This document shows, piece after piece, positions 35,621 through 48,609 of a DNA stretch of 64,000 bases. The position numbers and the translations under genes were made by a program. Location: the NCBI GenBank assembly GCA_036785705.1, contig JAWUZG010000970.1, forward strand, positions 757,501 to 821,500, given 5' to 3'. Numbering within the stretch: position 1 is the stretch's first letter; the number at the start of each line of letters is the position of its first letter. The DNA comes from Acanthornis magna. Its lineage: Eukaryota > Chordata > Aves > Passeriformes > Acanthizidae. The notes below the pieces were generated by a model. That model worked only from the letters and a program-made list of their open reading frames with translations. It was not told the origin of the DNA and did no database searches.

Positions 35621-38600
35621 CTGCATTGCTGCAGATGCACATGATGTGTCTGTCATCCTCCTAGCAAGCTTTTCCCCACTTCTACCACCCATACACATCC
35701 CTTTGCACCTGAATTCAATAAGAATCAGTGGTTTTGAATTTTTTTTTTTTTTAAAAAGCATATAATTCATAACATAAAAAAGGAACTAAAAAAAAAATTT
35801 TTTTTTAAAGTAACTTAGGCCTTTTCAGTCTGGTTTCTGTAGCTTCCAGGTGCCAGCTAAAAGTTTGGTCAATGTAATTTGTACTGTCTCAGTCAAATTA
35901 ATTGTTTATTTGCATTTTTAAGATAAGGTTAATCAATGAAAAAAATGGAATTTAGTTTATTGTCAAGCAGTTCTAAGACATGGACTAGAAAGATCAGGTG
36001 GTAAAACAAGCACATAACTTAACCAGAAATTCTGCCCTTGTATGGGTTATGTCTTCCTATTTCAAATTAATGCAAGCCTCTATAAGCTTCTAAGAGTTTA
36101 TAACACACAAAAGAAAAATTGTGATGAGTAGCTGAAGAAAAATTAAAGAGAAATTCCTGGCATGCACCAAAATACATCTTCTAACAGTTTTTTAGTTAAA
36201 TGTCTCCTTTTTTCTTTACTATTTTCATTACAGTTAATTTTTATGTTATCAGTTATGACTGGGGGCTTGTAAAATTTAAAAAATCATGTAAATTTGGGTG
36301 CTGGATTACTAATGCTGTGGAACACAGACTGTCTTCGGTCAGGCAAAAATGACTCAGCAGAGTTGAGTCTACCTTATTCCCAACACAAATAGCATTTGAC
36401 ATACAGAAAAGGTTGAAATACTGAAGACTAGTGATTTGGGTTGCAAGGGTGAGCACTCAGACTACAGGGCACAGAGTATCTCTTATCCATGATGTATTTA
36501 CAAGTCCCATTATTCACAGTTTCAAGATGTCCTCTGAAGAGGACAATACCTTTTATGTCTCCTCTGAATGTGTACTTCAAAGGACTTGGCTGGCATCATG
36601 TGGAAAGTGTACGAGCAACTGAGTCTAGTCCTACATGGTAGTACTCAGTTTACCCATAAGAGCTATTCTTCTAATCCAGAAACACCAAAAGTGAGAAGAC
36701 AGCCTTTTCCACCACATTCCTCCTGAATCGAAGGGCCAAGGTCCAGAAGAAGGAGCAATAAATGGATACACCAAGTTCTTACACATGCAAGGAAGCTTAA
36801 TTATAGTTGCACATAGTTATGTGTTTGTTATGACAGTTAATAATCTAATGCATAGTTACGCATTAGCTATGAGTTTTACTTCTTTGAAAAACAAACCTTG
36901 CAAATTTCATATTATTTCAAACAGATTATATTTAAAATTATAATTTGAAAAAAACCCCGAAACATTCTGTCATATTCTACTACAACAAAGCACTGGTCTT
37001 CAGCAGGACAGAATTTCTACACTACTTGCATCTAAATTTCAGGCATTAGTAAGAATTTCTCAATAACTGATCATTTGTTTGGATTAGCACTCCAGCAGGA
37101 TTGGTTTCTTGAGAATGTTTGTGGTGGCCGGATGTGACTCAGAGAGCTTCCACTTTGTTTTCCCATGGATTTGGAAATGAGGTGTAAAGAGGAATTCTCT
37201 CACCTTTCCTCGAAGTGTGATCCCTTTTGTCTCACCCTTCTGACCTGTCCTTTCCACATTTTGTGTGTCTGTCAATGGTTTCTGACCCTTTTTTATAATT
37301 ACAATCAATCTCAGGCTTCGTGCCCTTCATCCCCACGTAGTCTTCTTGCTCCAAACAGCCCTCTTCTTTTAATTCCCTTGAGTTATTCCATTCAGTATAT
37401 TATACCATAATCTGCCTGCTCCTTTTCCTCATCTAGCAAGCTTCCTGGTCGCATCTCTGATCCATCATTTTTTTTTATCCTTGACTTCCTCCCTTGTGCA
37501 AACACCATTCTCTCCTTCAAATGGCTTTTCCCAAACTCTATCCAGTCCATGCCAGTTCTTCCATTGATAAAGGAATATTATCTATATGTATCACCATATA
37601 TAACTGATGAGATAAAACCCGAAGTCCTTGCTTAGATAGCCCTTACTTCTATCTGCTTGCAACCCAAAATTTACAGCTTTGCTTTGAAAACTTGCATGCA
37701 TATTCTATGCTAAAAGCCAGAAAATACAATATTTGTGGTCAAGTTTAATCATTATAATAAAGAGTACATGGAGGAACATACTGAGCACTGCATATTGGTT
37801 GATCTCCATGTATTAATGATGCTCATCCTAAAAACCATTTTTAAATGTGATAAACATTTAGCATTCCAAACAGACTCAACAGAGGTAGCCAGCTAAGATC
37901 AATAGTAAATACTATTACTGTTCAGACATTCAGCTCTGTAATACTTAAAACAGAACATCTAAAAAAATGTTTCTGATGTTAAATTTAACAGAATTTCCAG
38001 TCCAACATGCACATTTACAAGAAATGTAACCATCATGGACAGCTAAGTAGGTTTTATGTGTACATAAATTTATGTATTTATTTATAACATTATTTAAAAT
38101 AGGCAGTACTTCTTCATCTTTTCAGGTATTTGTGTCAGTCCTGCAGCCTGAATTTTACTAATATTTACTCTTGGTGTTTTCCATAATGGCCAATCTCATG
38201 ACATGGAAATTGCTGGAAGATAGTAGAAAAGCAAGGACTCTTTTGTGCTTAACTTCAGCTCATGTTTTTGGTACCCAGACCTGCACAGTCTTAATTCAGA
38301 TTATATAACCAAGTAATCATTTATTATTCCACTACTTCTGCAATTTTGTATTTTTTTAATGAACATCTTCAGCCATTTGTGGGTCTATTTTTGCATAGCC
38401 TTGACTCACCTGTCTCATGTATCTAGTTCCAGTTGGCAAGATCCCTTGGCTTTCTTCAGCTTCTAAGTACCTTTGCAAGTCTGTCTGTCAGACCTCAATG
38501 ATGTAAAACGTATAGCATGAAAAGGCTATTTTTAGCACATCAAGTCTCATTGAAATTAATCATAGGCATGAAGGCACTGGCTGGACAGGAATGGATTGAG

Positions 38601-41600
38601 AAATTGTATTAAATAAATCTGTGTATTAAATTAAATAATTGTGTTGCTGCTCACCACGTATGGAAGGGAATCAAAATGTTGGTAAGATTGTTCAATTGAG
38701 GCAGAGTTTTGACTCGTTAGCTTCTTGCGGAAAACACTTGCCCTTCTCCTTGGATTATTCCATTTACACAAAGCTTAGTATCTGAACATGGAACAACTGG
38801 TGATACAGTGCACTGACAACATGGGGCTTCCCCAGAGGAGGGAGTGAACTCATTACTCTTTCAGTTATGATCAGTGTCACAAGGACCTTTCAAGAACCTT
38901 CCCTCTCTTTGTTTTTCTCCCTCTGCCCCCTCATCACTCAGTTACAAATATCAAACAATAGCTCCCTTTCCAGAGCCATGATATACAACATTTCTTATTA
39001 GGTTTAATGAGTACAGGAAATACGATTTATAGCTCCACATATCATCAAATAATATTTATTCATACATTTGCAAATAACAGTCTTCCATTAACATATTAAA
39101 TGACTTTTTAAAATTCAGTACTTGAATTTAAATTAATAATTAACTCAGCAAACTGTATTTCTTAAAAATTATCATGTATCAAATTATTTTCTTACAATCA
39201 CAATAAAAAGTTGTCGTTTAGTCTAAGAAAAAACCACTTTTTTTCATCTACATTGTGTGTCATCTGCCCTTATGATTTTCAATTAAAAATAACAGCCTTC
39301 ATGGCATTTCTTATAGTGAAACAGATGTGACAAAATAATAAAATCTATGTCAAATCTAGACAAATAAGATGTAAAATAAATATGGAAGTTTTGATATTTA
39401 AACTACTGCAGAGTCAATTTCCAAGTTTGACACTGTCTCACCCAACTTGACAGAAACAGGATTTCTTGTTTTGTAATTAAAATAAATTTTGGAATATAAA
39501 ACCCCAGGAACTGGAAACTTGGTGTTAAAAATTATATTTTGTTCATTTTAATAGGAAAGGATTCAATTGTTTATGCATGCAGTATATAAGAGAAAGGGAA
39601 AGTATGTCTGGCACTTGACAATACTTCAACGCTTTGCCCACCTAGACCAAGAAACAGGAATTGCTTTTGATCAAACAGCAAAGTTTCACATTGACTTCAA
39701 CACTTTGGATTTTGTCCCTTACACACAGAATAACTTTGTGTATGAATATTGGATAGAATATTCTTTCCAGTCTCCATAAAAATTAACAGAAACCTCTAGT
39801 AAAAGCCAGAGGTTGTGATGGTGAGATAAGGCAGAGGAACCTGGCCTTTATGGGCTCATCGCACTTTACAGCACCACTGGCTTCTGGCTTCTGTATGAGG
39901 CGTAGATGCCACATTGGGCTTGCTGTCCACCTGTATCTCTACACAGAACTAAATCTGTTCTCAAAGAAACACCCCCAAAGTTTCTGAGGTGCAGAAAATT
40001 CTGACTGAAAATAAAAGTGAGTATTTGTGACTTGGGAATTTCTTCCTTCATCAGATTGAAAATAGTTCAAGCTTTGTCAAAATTCCTGTTGGATATCTGG
40101 AAATGGGTCCAAAATGTATGGGGTTTAGAAATCATTAAATGCAGTAGGAAAGATATTGACGTCTTCCAGCAGAGTTGTAGAAATCAAACCTGCACCCTTT
40201 GGAATAACAAGGGAAATTGTAAGTTCTCAAGAAATGAATCAGTTTTGAACTGAGGTATTTCTGTGCAGAGCTGTCTTCATGATCTGAGCTGTTTAAATGT
40301 ACAATGCCTTCAGTGTCTGCACGGGAGCTATGCTAAAGCCATGAAAACCAGGATATATTTAGTGCAAGGACTACCTGAGCAAATGTTTCCACGTAAGAAG
40401 TGCCTTAAATTTGGACATAGGAAATTACACCACTGTAACTACAGTCAAAATTTTATTTATTGGTTTGTTGGTTTATAGTTTCCCCAGCATATTTAAGATT
40501 TCTGCAGTTGTTATTTAGTTACAAGAAGGGAAGATGTGCACTACCTCCACAGTAGTACTGATATCATTACATATGACTCTTTCCTTTAAAAGACGAGTGG
40601 AATACTGTATTCAGTTGTAAACTCCTACTTCATATTTTAAAAAACAGATGTTTTTTAACCTAGCGTGGATTTTATGAGTACTTGTCTGTTATGCAAGTGC
40701 TGTAGCTGTTGTCAGTCTTTAGCTCATGAATACACAACCATGTCTTCTGCAACAGCATTAGCAACTTTTCCTCTCTCTTGCTGCATGGAGAATAGATCCT
40801 TCTCAGAGCACAGTATGTCACACAAAATTATAACAATAATACAATATATGTAAAATAAGAACAAGAATCTTTATGTCAATTGTTATTGTAAACACTTTAT
40901 CTGATTATTACTTTTTTATCAAATATCTGTTGTTTTGTACTGTTTGTATATAGACATTTGAGTTAATTTTATAATATTACTAAAACTAGAAATTATCTTG
41001 ACAAAGTAATTCCCAGGTTATACACAACACAGTGTTCATGTATGTGAAATTGCTTCTTCACCAGAGTGCCATAAGTGTGAAAATTCCTTTACGAAATTCA
41101 CCAAAACTTTTTAAATAAATATAAATTAAGTATAACAGCAATATTTTAGACTGAAAAAAAAGAAAGACATTATTGCAAAGAGGCAAGGGTGATGATTTCT
41201 CTTTCTACCTAAAATTCCATTCAAGAATACATTTTGTATGAGGGAATTTTTGTGTCAAAATTATTCTCAAAAATGCACATATGTAAAACTGTGATTCTTT
41301 TTTTCTTGATTCAACTATCCGCATGAGAGTTTCCTACGTGTCATTTTTGTGTGAATACTCCAGGCAGAAGGTTAGGCTAAAAAGAGCTTACAAACCCTCC
41401 CCCAAGAGTTATAAAACTTTTAACACCATAAACCATTATGTTGGACTGCGGACTCTGGCAATGAACCCCAATGAACCAGGGATGAACAAGGACCATTGAA
41501 TTTGTTTACACAGGAGGAAGGGTACTGAAAAAGAGAAGGGAGAGGAGAGTTAGTTCTGGTTTCCATTTGTTAGTCCTGAAACACAGGATCTGTTTGCTCA

Positions 41601-44399
41601 TGTGCTGGCCGCACACAAGAGGCTAAAAATAACAGCATACTGCACTAGAATATCTAGGTATCATTTAATCTCTTGTCTCTGGCATAATACAGAAAAAAAC
41701 ACAAGGTATGAAAAATAATACAAAGAGTGCAAATAGTACCGTTGGTTGAAAAATGTCAGCAGAACTCTGAAATACACTGATTTTGCACCATATGAACTCT
41801 TTCCAGACTTGAAGCAGTGCTCTTTCCACTTCTTTATTTCAGTTGGGTGGGCATTGCCATGAGTTTCAGCTTGCTGTGGAACCTAGAGTTCAGTCAGGTT
41901 CCACACCTGGTATCCAACTCTCCAGTTCAGCTGCCCATTCTCAATGTCTCTCAGGATGATCTCTCCTCCATCTTCTGACCCACATCCACCTCTCAGTCAG
42001 GAGACCTTGAGGTTCCTCATTTTGCCTGAAACCTCGCCTAAAGGAGAGTGTCTCCCCAAAACCAAAGCCCACCTCCTGTGCAGTGAGTGCAGAAGCATAA
42101 AAAAGTTCTTTGTTGCCTGTCAATACTTGTGGTTCTGTCAGGTCGCAATTAGTACTGTCTCTAGCACCGATATTGGACTGGTAAATGTTTCCAGAAGCTA
42201 GAGGGTATCCTGGATGATGTTTCTTTCCTTGAATGTTTGCTGCCTCCTTATGTGAGTATAGCCATTCAACTGATTAACTGTCAGCTGTGCATTGGTTTGT
42301 ACGTATTCAATATTAATAAAAACCAAAACAAAAAACCTGCAAACTACAGCATCTGCTTGATAGAAACTTGAACCCAAAACCTTTAATGTTTAACAGTGAA
42401 TTAATTTGGGAGAGAAGGGAAAGATACAATACAGCTAGGACATTTGATGAAAACCATGGGCTATGTGGTGGTTGCCTTAGAGTTACAATAAGGACAAAGA
42501 TCCCATGACTCCTCAAGGAATATGCTACCCAAAGAACTTTTGAGTTGTTCTTTCTTCTATCCCATGAATATTTAGTTACTTACATGAGCTGTTCATAGCA
42601 GGAGACACTGAGCAGAACAGCCTCATTGCATGTAATTTCCAATGTGTGCTTTCAGCCACTAACCCCATCCTTTCTACCACAGACAGACCTTTCTTGCATT
42701 GGAGTTTTAATTGAAACTCATAAATTCTCGCAAAATGTATCCAACTAATCATAATTTTTTAACAGATTTTACTTTATGTAAAGTAGGTTAACCTAACAAA
42801 AAGAAAAATTTTTAAAAATTGCTTTGGAAACTTCAGAATTTCATCCCATGGGTGCCATCTGGGAGTCAAAATTTACTATGTGTTCAATGTGTAATCTTGA
42901 ATTAGAGGAAGAAAACAATTTTCTTTCTCTTCAGTGCTTCTGTGGTGCCATGACCCACTGTATAAATATGGGGAAAAATGAAATACAAAACCATATTTTA
43001 TATGAGTATTTTGCGTAAAATATGCAACAAAACACTTTTAGAGTAAATTTAAATTATTAGTTTTGTGCTACAGTTCTTCAAAGTGTTTTCTGTAATCAAT
43101 ATTTGAAAATGAAATTATTTTATTTTAAAATATATACTGTTAGGCTTTTAATACAACCCTACAAGCAATGGTCAAATTTACTGTCTCCTGCCCATGGCAT
43201 ATTTCTTATTTACACTGTACTGAATGTATTTCAGTCTACGAAGACATCATGTCAATTTTAAAACCTTTGCTCTGGAAATATGCATCACATCTGCTACTGT
43301 AATATGGTCATTTAAGTCAATTTATGTCCTTTAGCTGAGTAGTACAAATATAATCCTGCTTCTTATTTACAAAACAAAGCATCCATACTGGCAGATTTCA
43401 AAATTCATTTTCCCCTATATTTATTTAGCATTCCCTAGTCCTTGGTCAAACCATGTTCTTCCTCTAGAAGGTTTATTTGGCATTATTCAGAAGTAAATAA
43501 CTTGATCGTTTTATTTAATAATTATACCTAGGAATAATTTTCATATCATAACTAAATAATGTATTTTACATTGCTATGCTTGAATAATGAATACATTTAT
43601 TTTTCAGCAGGGAAAAAAAAATCAACTTTATCAGGTTTTGCCAAAACGTCCAAAGAGCGAGGTGAGAATAGAAGGTTCTTTCTCATGAATCCAGAGATTT
43701 TGGAAATCTTAGATGTCTCATTAGATGACATATGTGGTGGTGATCCTGTAATAATGACTTGCTAATTCACCTTTCATGTCACATCGCATCACTGAAAGTC
43801 TTTTTGAGTTTCAGCCCCCGTGTTGGAAGGATTCTGATAGTTTACCTGATGTTTGACACTGCTGCTTTTAAAATCAGTGTACAGCACAGCCCTTTCTCAA
43901 AATTGAATTTGTCACAGTATTACTGACATGAAAAACAATATACTAGTGCCTTTTAAAATTTTTGAAGTTGGGTTTTTTTATTTTTTAATTATTTTTGAAA
44001 TTTTTAGTATACAGGCAGGGATTATTGATGAACCAACAAACACCTACCTCCAAAATTATATGCATTGTCAAGTTTCATTGAATGCAAAATGACAAAATGA
44101 GCTCAGAAGCTTGCAGCAGCTTTCCCATAACTTTATTAAAATAAGAAATCATAAGCTGATCCAAATTAAGTTTAAAACAAAAGACTTGTCATAGAAGCAC
44201 GAGACAGCTTTTTTTCCCTCAAGAAAAAAAAATCATTGTTCAAAGACATTAATTTCTTACCTTCAAAATCATTTTACAAAAAATCCCCAAAACCACACAC
44301 ACTAATACCTTTTATTTCTCCCAGAAGAATACTTTTTAATCTCTGAAAAATTATTTCCATCTCCATAAAAAGGGAAAAGAAAAAAATCATGAAAAGAAC
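35621..44399. other. Long repeat-poor non-coding sequence
   Basis: AT-rich unique sequence with very little recognisable repeat content. Simple tracts include T14 at about 35739-35752 and A10T9 at 35788-35806. A 7-base inverted repeat lies at 36845-36851/36860-36866. Slightly GC-richer texture at 41400-41650 and 41880-42210 could be an unassigned old repeat. Open frames stay under 90 codons with no recognisable domain, so I call no gene. Confidence 0.6.
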
Positions 44400-45320
44400 C
44401 TACCTCAGCGTGAGTCGCAAAATATTTTTTTTTCTTTTGGGGAGAGAGTAATTTGGGAGTAATGCCATCCTTACTGCTTTCCCCAGAATTGCTATTATAT
44501 TTATTTATTTATTGTGCAGCTAAGAAAACTCGCCGTGGGTATGTTGGATCACCCTCTGTGATGTGGCAGTAGGCATAAAATCAGTGGCTTTCTGTAACTC
44601 CCCTGCCTAACATTCAACAGACAGGGAGAGGATCTAAATGTAAAACCTGGCTCCGAAACACCACTGTCAACTTCCTGCCCTCCGACAAATGATCCAGAGC
44701 TACTCCACATCAGGATGGAAATGTGCTAGGCACTAAAAACCACTGCTTGCATGACATCATTCCATAACAGATTACACTGTAATGTTAGGAATGTAATCAT
44801 TAGCATTTAAACATGCATAAAATTTAATTAACCTACTTACCAGTTTGCTTAGAACTTTTGAAGGGCTACCTAGAGTCCTCTCTAAGCATTTTATTGCAGA
44901 GTTTTGGAAAGCTCACAAAAGAGAGAAGTTCACTGGGATTTTTCTCCCTAAAGCTGATGAGCCATGACAGATGAGCAGATGACCCGAGTTAATTATTATT
45001 GAATTCGTTATTACTGCTTTGTTGTCACCCAGCTCAGCCAGGGTAAAATGATGACAGTAGGTATCTCATTAAAACAGCTGTTTCAATTATGTAGCGGCAA
45101 ATATTTAAAAAGCGGGCCTTCCAAGTTTAAAGCTGTTAGCAAAGTTTGTTTGTGCTGGTTGTGCCAAGACTCTTTGACCGAAAAAGGAGGGGAGAAATAT
45201 AGTGTTCGTCTTAATTGGTTGGGGTAGGAGGAGAGGGATGCTAAGCAGCAGAACATAAAAGGTTGAATATGAGCTCCAAACAAATTTCCAGAGTTTGTGG
45301 GTGAATTTGTTTTTTCTCAT
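44400..45320. promoter_or_regulatory. Candidate conserved non-coding element cluster
   Basis: Non-repetitive and without a credible frame. It contains two TGACAG motifs (44965-44970 and 45052-45057), the core bound by MEIS/TGIF-type homeodomain proteins, flanking a dense TTAATTATTATTG and GTTATTAC stretch at about 44989-45014. It also retains CpGs near 44530, 44980-45010, 45090-45115 and 45178-45206 in a CpG-poor background. The combination resembles developmental enhancers. Conservation was not tested. Confidence 0.28.
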
Positions 45321-48300
45321 CTTTGGTTAAATTCAGTTTTGTTTACTGTACATCAATTACATTTAGACAGTATGACAAAAGAGTGGTGTTTGTATTGATT
45401 TCTTTCCAGCTGGAGGAAGTGATACGACTGTAAGGTTTGTTTTGGGTATTTTTTGTTGTTGTTTTGTTTTTAACTGTTTATTGTTTACTAGTTGACATCC
45501 ATATTTATTCATTTTAAGCAGTAGAAGGTTATTGCCTCCTTCATTGACAAAAACAAGTCCTGTCTCAGATGCCGTTTCATAGTCTCTCAATAGATATTTT
45601 GATCTCTAATAGGAACAAAAAGTTGATTTGATTGCACTCTTTCCCTAATATGGTTTGCATCCCCATGTTCAGCCCCTTAGAATCTGTGCATTTCTCTGCA
45701 ATGAGTGTGTTGATGCCGCCATGTACTCAGGTTTTAAACCCTTCTGCTTTCACTTTAGTTATATTTCTACAGGACAAATATAAAAACACAAAATACTTGA
45801 CAATGACTTGACTTGAACCTGTCTCAGAAGAACATCCTACAGTTCTCAGATAATTTCTGGTTAAGACATGTTCTATAATAGTATAATTCCTCTGACAATT
45901 ATATTGCCAACAATAACCTCAAAGTCATGATTATTGAGGTAAATGCCTCAGTGGCCACTGAGAATGAGTCTGTGCTTGGGATAAGGTATCTATCCAAGGT
46001 GATGGATATCTACTTAATTTCTGTAGCTGCAGCAATCAGCAGCATGCCCTCAGTATCCTGTTCAACCCAACATCACCTCATTAGAGAGGCTGGGTGCTAC
46101 AACCACATGGATTTGAGAAAGGAAAACACTTCTGCATCATTATTCTTCCTACTGACTACAGCTACCAAAGTCAGGATTTCCTCAACCTGCCTTATTTCCC
46201 AATATGAATTCTATCTGGGTAGAAAAAGAGATTTTTTGGCCACTTTATTGATTTATGTACATTTGACAGCCCAGTTTTAGCAGTTAGGTCTCTGGCAGCA
46301 AGCTCTAGACCAGTGGTCACTGTGAATATGCAGATTATCTCCACAGCTTGAGCATGGTATGTCCAATGCATCCAGAAGTCATGCCTAGGGTCAGGATATC
46401 CATTAATGGTAAATTCTGTGTATCCACACAGTGGTGGACTTTCAAAAAATGGGCCACATGTAAATAGTGCGTTTAAAACATTGTGGGTAGAAATATGAGA
46501 GCCCAGAGCCAGTCTCTCTGATGTTAGATCAGAAGGAGCTTTATGAATTTCCTACTCATAGAAACACATAAGGAACATCTTTTAAACTTATTATGTGTGG
46601 ATTTTACTGTCAGGCCAAATGAATTGAGAGAATAGTGTCTCTTGTTAAAAGGGAAGTAATGCATTTAATCAGAAGCTATAGAGGGCCGTATATAATATTA
46701 CTAATCCCAAAACCATAACAGTCACTGATGTTTTTACCAAAATTGTGATTATTATTAAAAATAAGTACTTGTCAAAAGCAGAGTAAAATAATATTTAACA
46801 TTACCACTATTTTTCATTATTTATAGAGTAAAAAATGGCTGTATAATTCCATTTTGGCATGTGCTTGATTGTTAATTGTTTCCATTTCAGAGAATCTAAT
46901 GTAATTGCTGCCGAGTGGCTCTTCTTTCCCACTAGTCCTGTTTTGTGTTCTTATGAGGAAAAATGCATCCTCGATCAAGATTTTTTTTTTAACCATGTAT
47001 AAATTTTGTCACCACAGAGAAGAGCTCTTACCAGGTGTCCAAGCATCTAAGTTAATTATAGCTAGAGGATAAAGCTGTGTTCATAAAAGTTGTAGATGAA
47101 ACTTGGAAGTGAGGGGGAAGGGTTGTCTTACAGGTATCATTATGTTGAAGCAGCTTTTGAGATAAAAAAGAACATCTGAAGTCTTCATTAGGAATTATAA
47201 ATTTCCAAGTCTCATCATTCCAATTGCAGCCTTTGGGCACAAGTAAATATTCCAAAATGAAGCTCAGCCACTTTCCTCTGTTTTCGACATAGACTTCCCT
47301 ATGGTTTAATGTGGATTTCAGCAGTAATCACAATTATTCATTTCTCACACGGTAGCAAATACACTGTGCATTTGTACTAAATTCAGGGACATGGGACAGC
47401 CTTTACTATATAATAGGAAATAATCTGGCCCCATCTAATACATTTTTTTTTTAATCTTTGGAATCTCTCCCAGCTGAATAGCATATGCAAGGTTTTCCTT
47501 CAAGACAAACAAATTTCTTCACTACAGAGAAGCCCTACAAATGAAGTCAGACCTTCCGGGAGCATCATATTCCTGGCGACTGATAGCAATGTACCTGCCT
47601 TCCTGCTGATTATGTGCTAAGCAGAAAGGGAGCAATCCCAGGCAGGAGACCTGAGGCAGAATCATGCTGAGGAGAAAAGGGTCATGTGGTGAGAGGAGTA
47701 ACACCTGGTGCTCTTTGTCGAAGTGTTGGACAGACACACTGCTACCCCTTCCACCCCTTGGTGAGAAAAGGGGGCCAAAGCCACAGAGCAGTCAAGGGAT
47801 TTTGTACCACGGACTGGAAATGAGAACTTGGACTGCTTCTTGGTAGGTGATGCAGCCCACATTCCAGTTCTTTTGGTTTGTCAGTTTGGAGTGTTCTTCT
47901 CTTCCTGGGCTAATTCTCAAGAATTACAGATATGAGAAGGTCTGTAGAAGAATGGCAGAATGCAAAAGACAGACAAGGGTCTTAGAAAGAAGTCTCATCT
48001 CTTAATTACATTTTGAAACCCTGATTTTGTGTGATTTGTCCCAGGAATCAACTTAATAGTTTTGAGTTCATTTGCTCCCACAATAAAAACATGAAGTTTC
48101 AAAGTAGAATATCAGTGAATAGTACAGTAAGATGCAATGACATGAGATTTGGAAACATTTGTTAAGAGATTTGAAAATAATTGGATTAGTTTTTGTTTGT
48201 TTGAGTTTTGGGAGCTTTTTGTTTTAATTATGTATTTTCCTCTTTCCTCTCCCCAATTTCCCAGTTATGAATTAGAGCTCTTATGGTACATTAGGCGTAT

Positions 48301-48574
48301 TTGTTGGTAATTAAGTGATTATTATTTATAGATATAACACTTATATCAATATTAATTTTCAAGTTAAGAATTATTTTAGATACTTTAATTCAACCATATA
48401 TATACATTGGTCTATAACTACCCTTGTGTTTTACTTGATACCATGTTTTGGCACCTTTCCCCAGTAAAATTTTACATGATATTTTGGGCTGGGGTTTTTT
48501 ATTTTATGTAGAGGGCATCAAAGTATATAAGAGTGACCAACCTGCTATATTACCCAATGTATCTGTCTCTCTAT

Positions 48575-48577
<3 letters not shown>
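45321..48577. other. Non-coding sequence, no gene recognised
   Basis: Mixed AT-rich sequence with GC-balanced patches at 45930-46480 and 47520-47900. The plus frame 45927-46280 (117 codons) has no recognisable domain. In the 47.5-47.9 kb patch short frames overlap on both strands. A TTGGTAGGT donor-like word occurs at about 47840, but I found no matching acceptor plus coding signal. Confidence 0.5.

Positions 48578-48608
<31 letters not shown>
48578..48608 (+). repeat. T31 homopolymer
   Basis: Thirty-one consecutive T preceded by a short CTCTCTATCTC pyrimidine stretch. Read on the minus strand this is a poly(A) run, but the adjacent sequence at 48609-48670 has no AATAAA signal or recognisable mRNA body. 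I therefore treat it as a homopolymer and not as a retrocopy tail. Confidence 0.95.

Positions 48609-48609
<1 letters not shown>

Noticed and set aside
36845..36866. Seven-base inverted repeat with 8-base loop
   Set aside because: Stems of this length are expected by chance many times in 64 kb.
41880..42210. Possible transposon or exon in a GC-richer patch with frames on both strands
   Set aside because: No domain, no terminal repeats and no splice-bounded frame could be supported.
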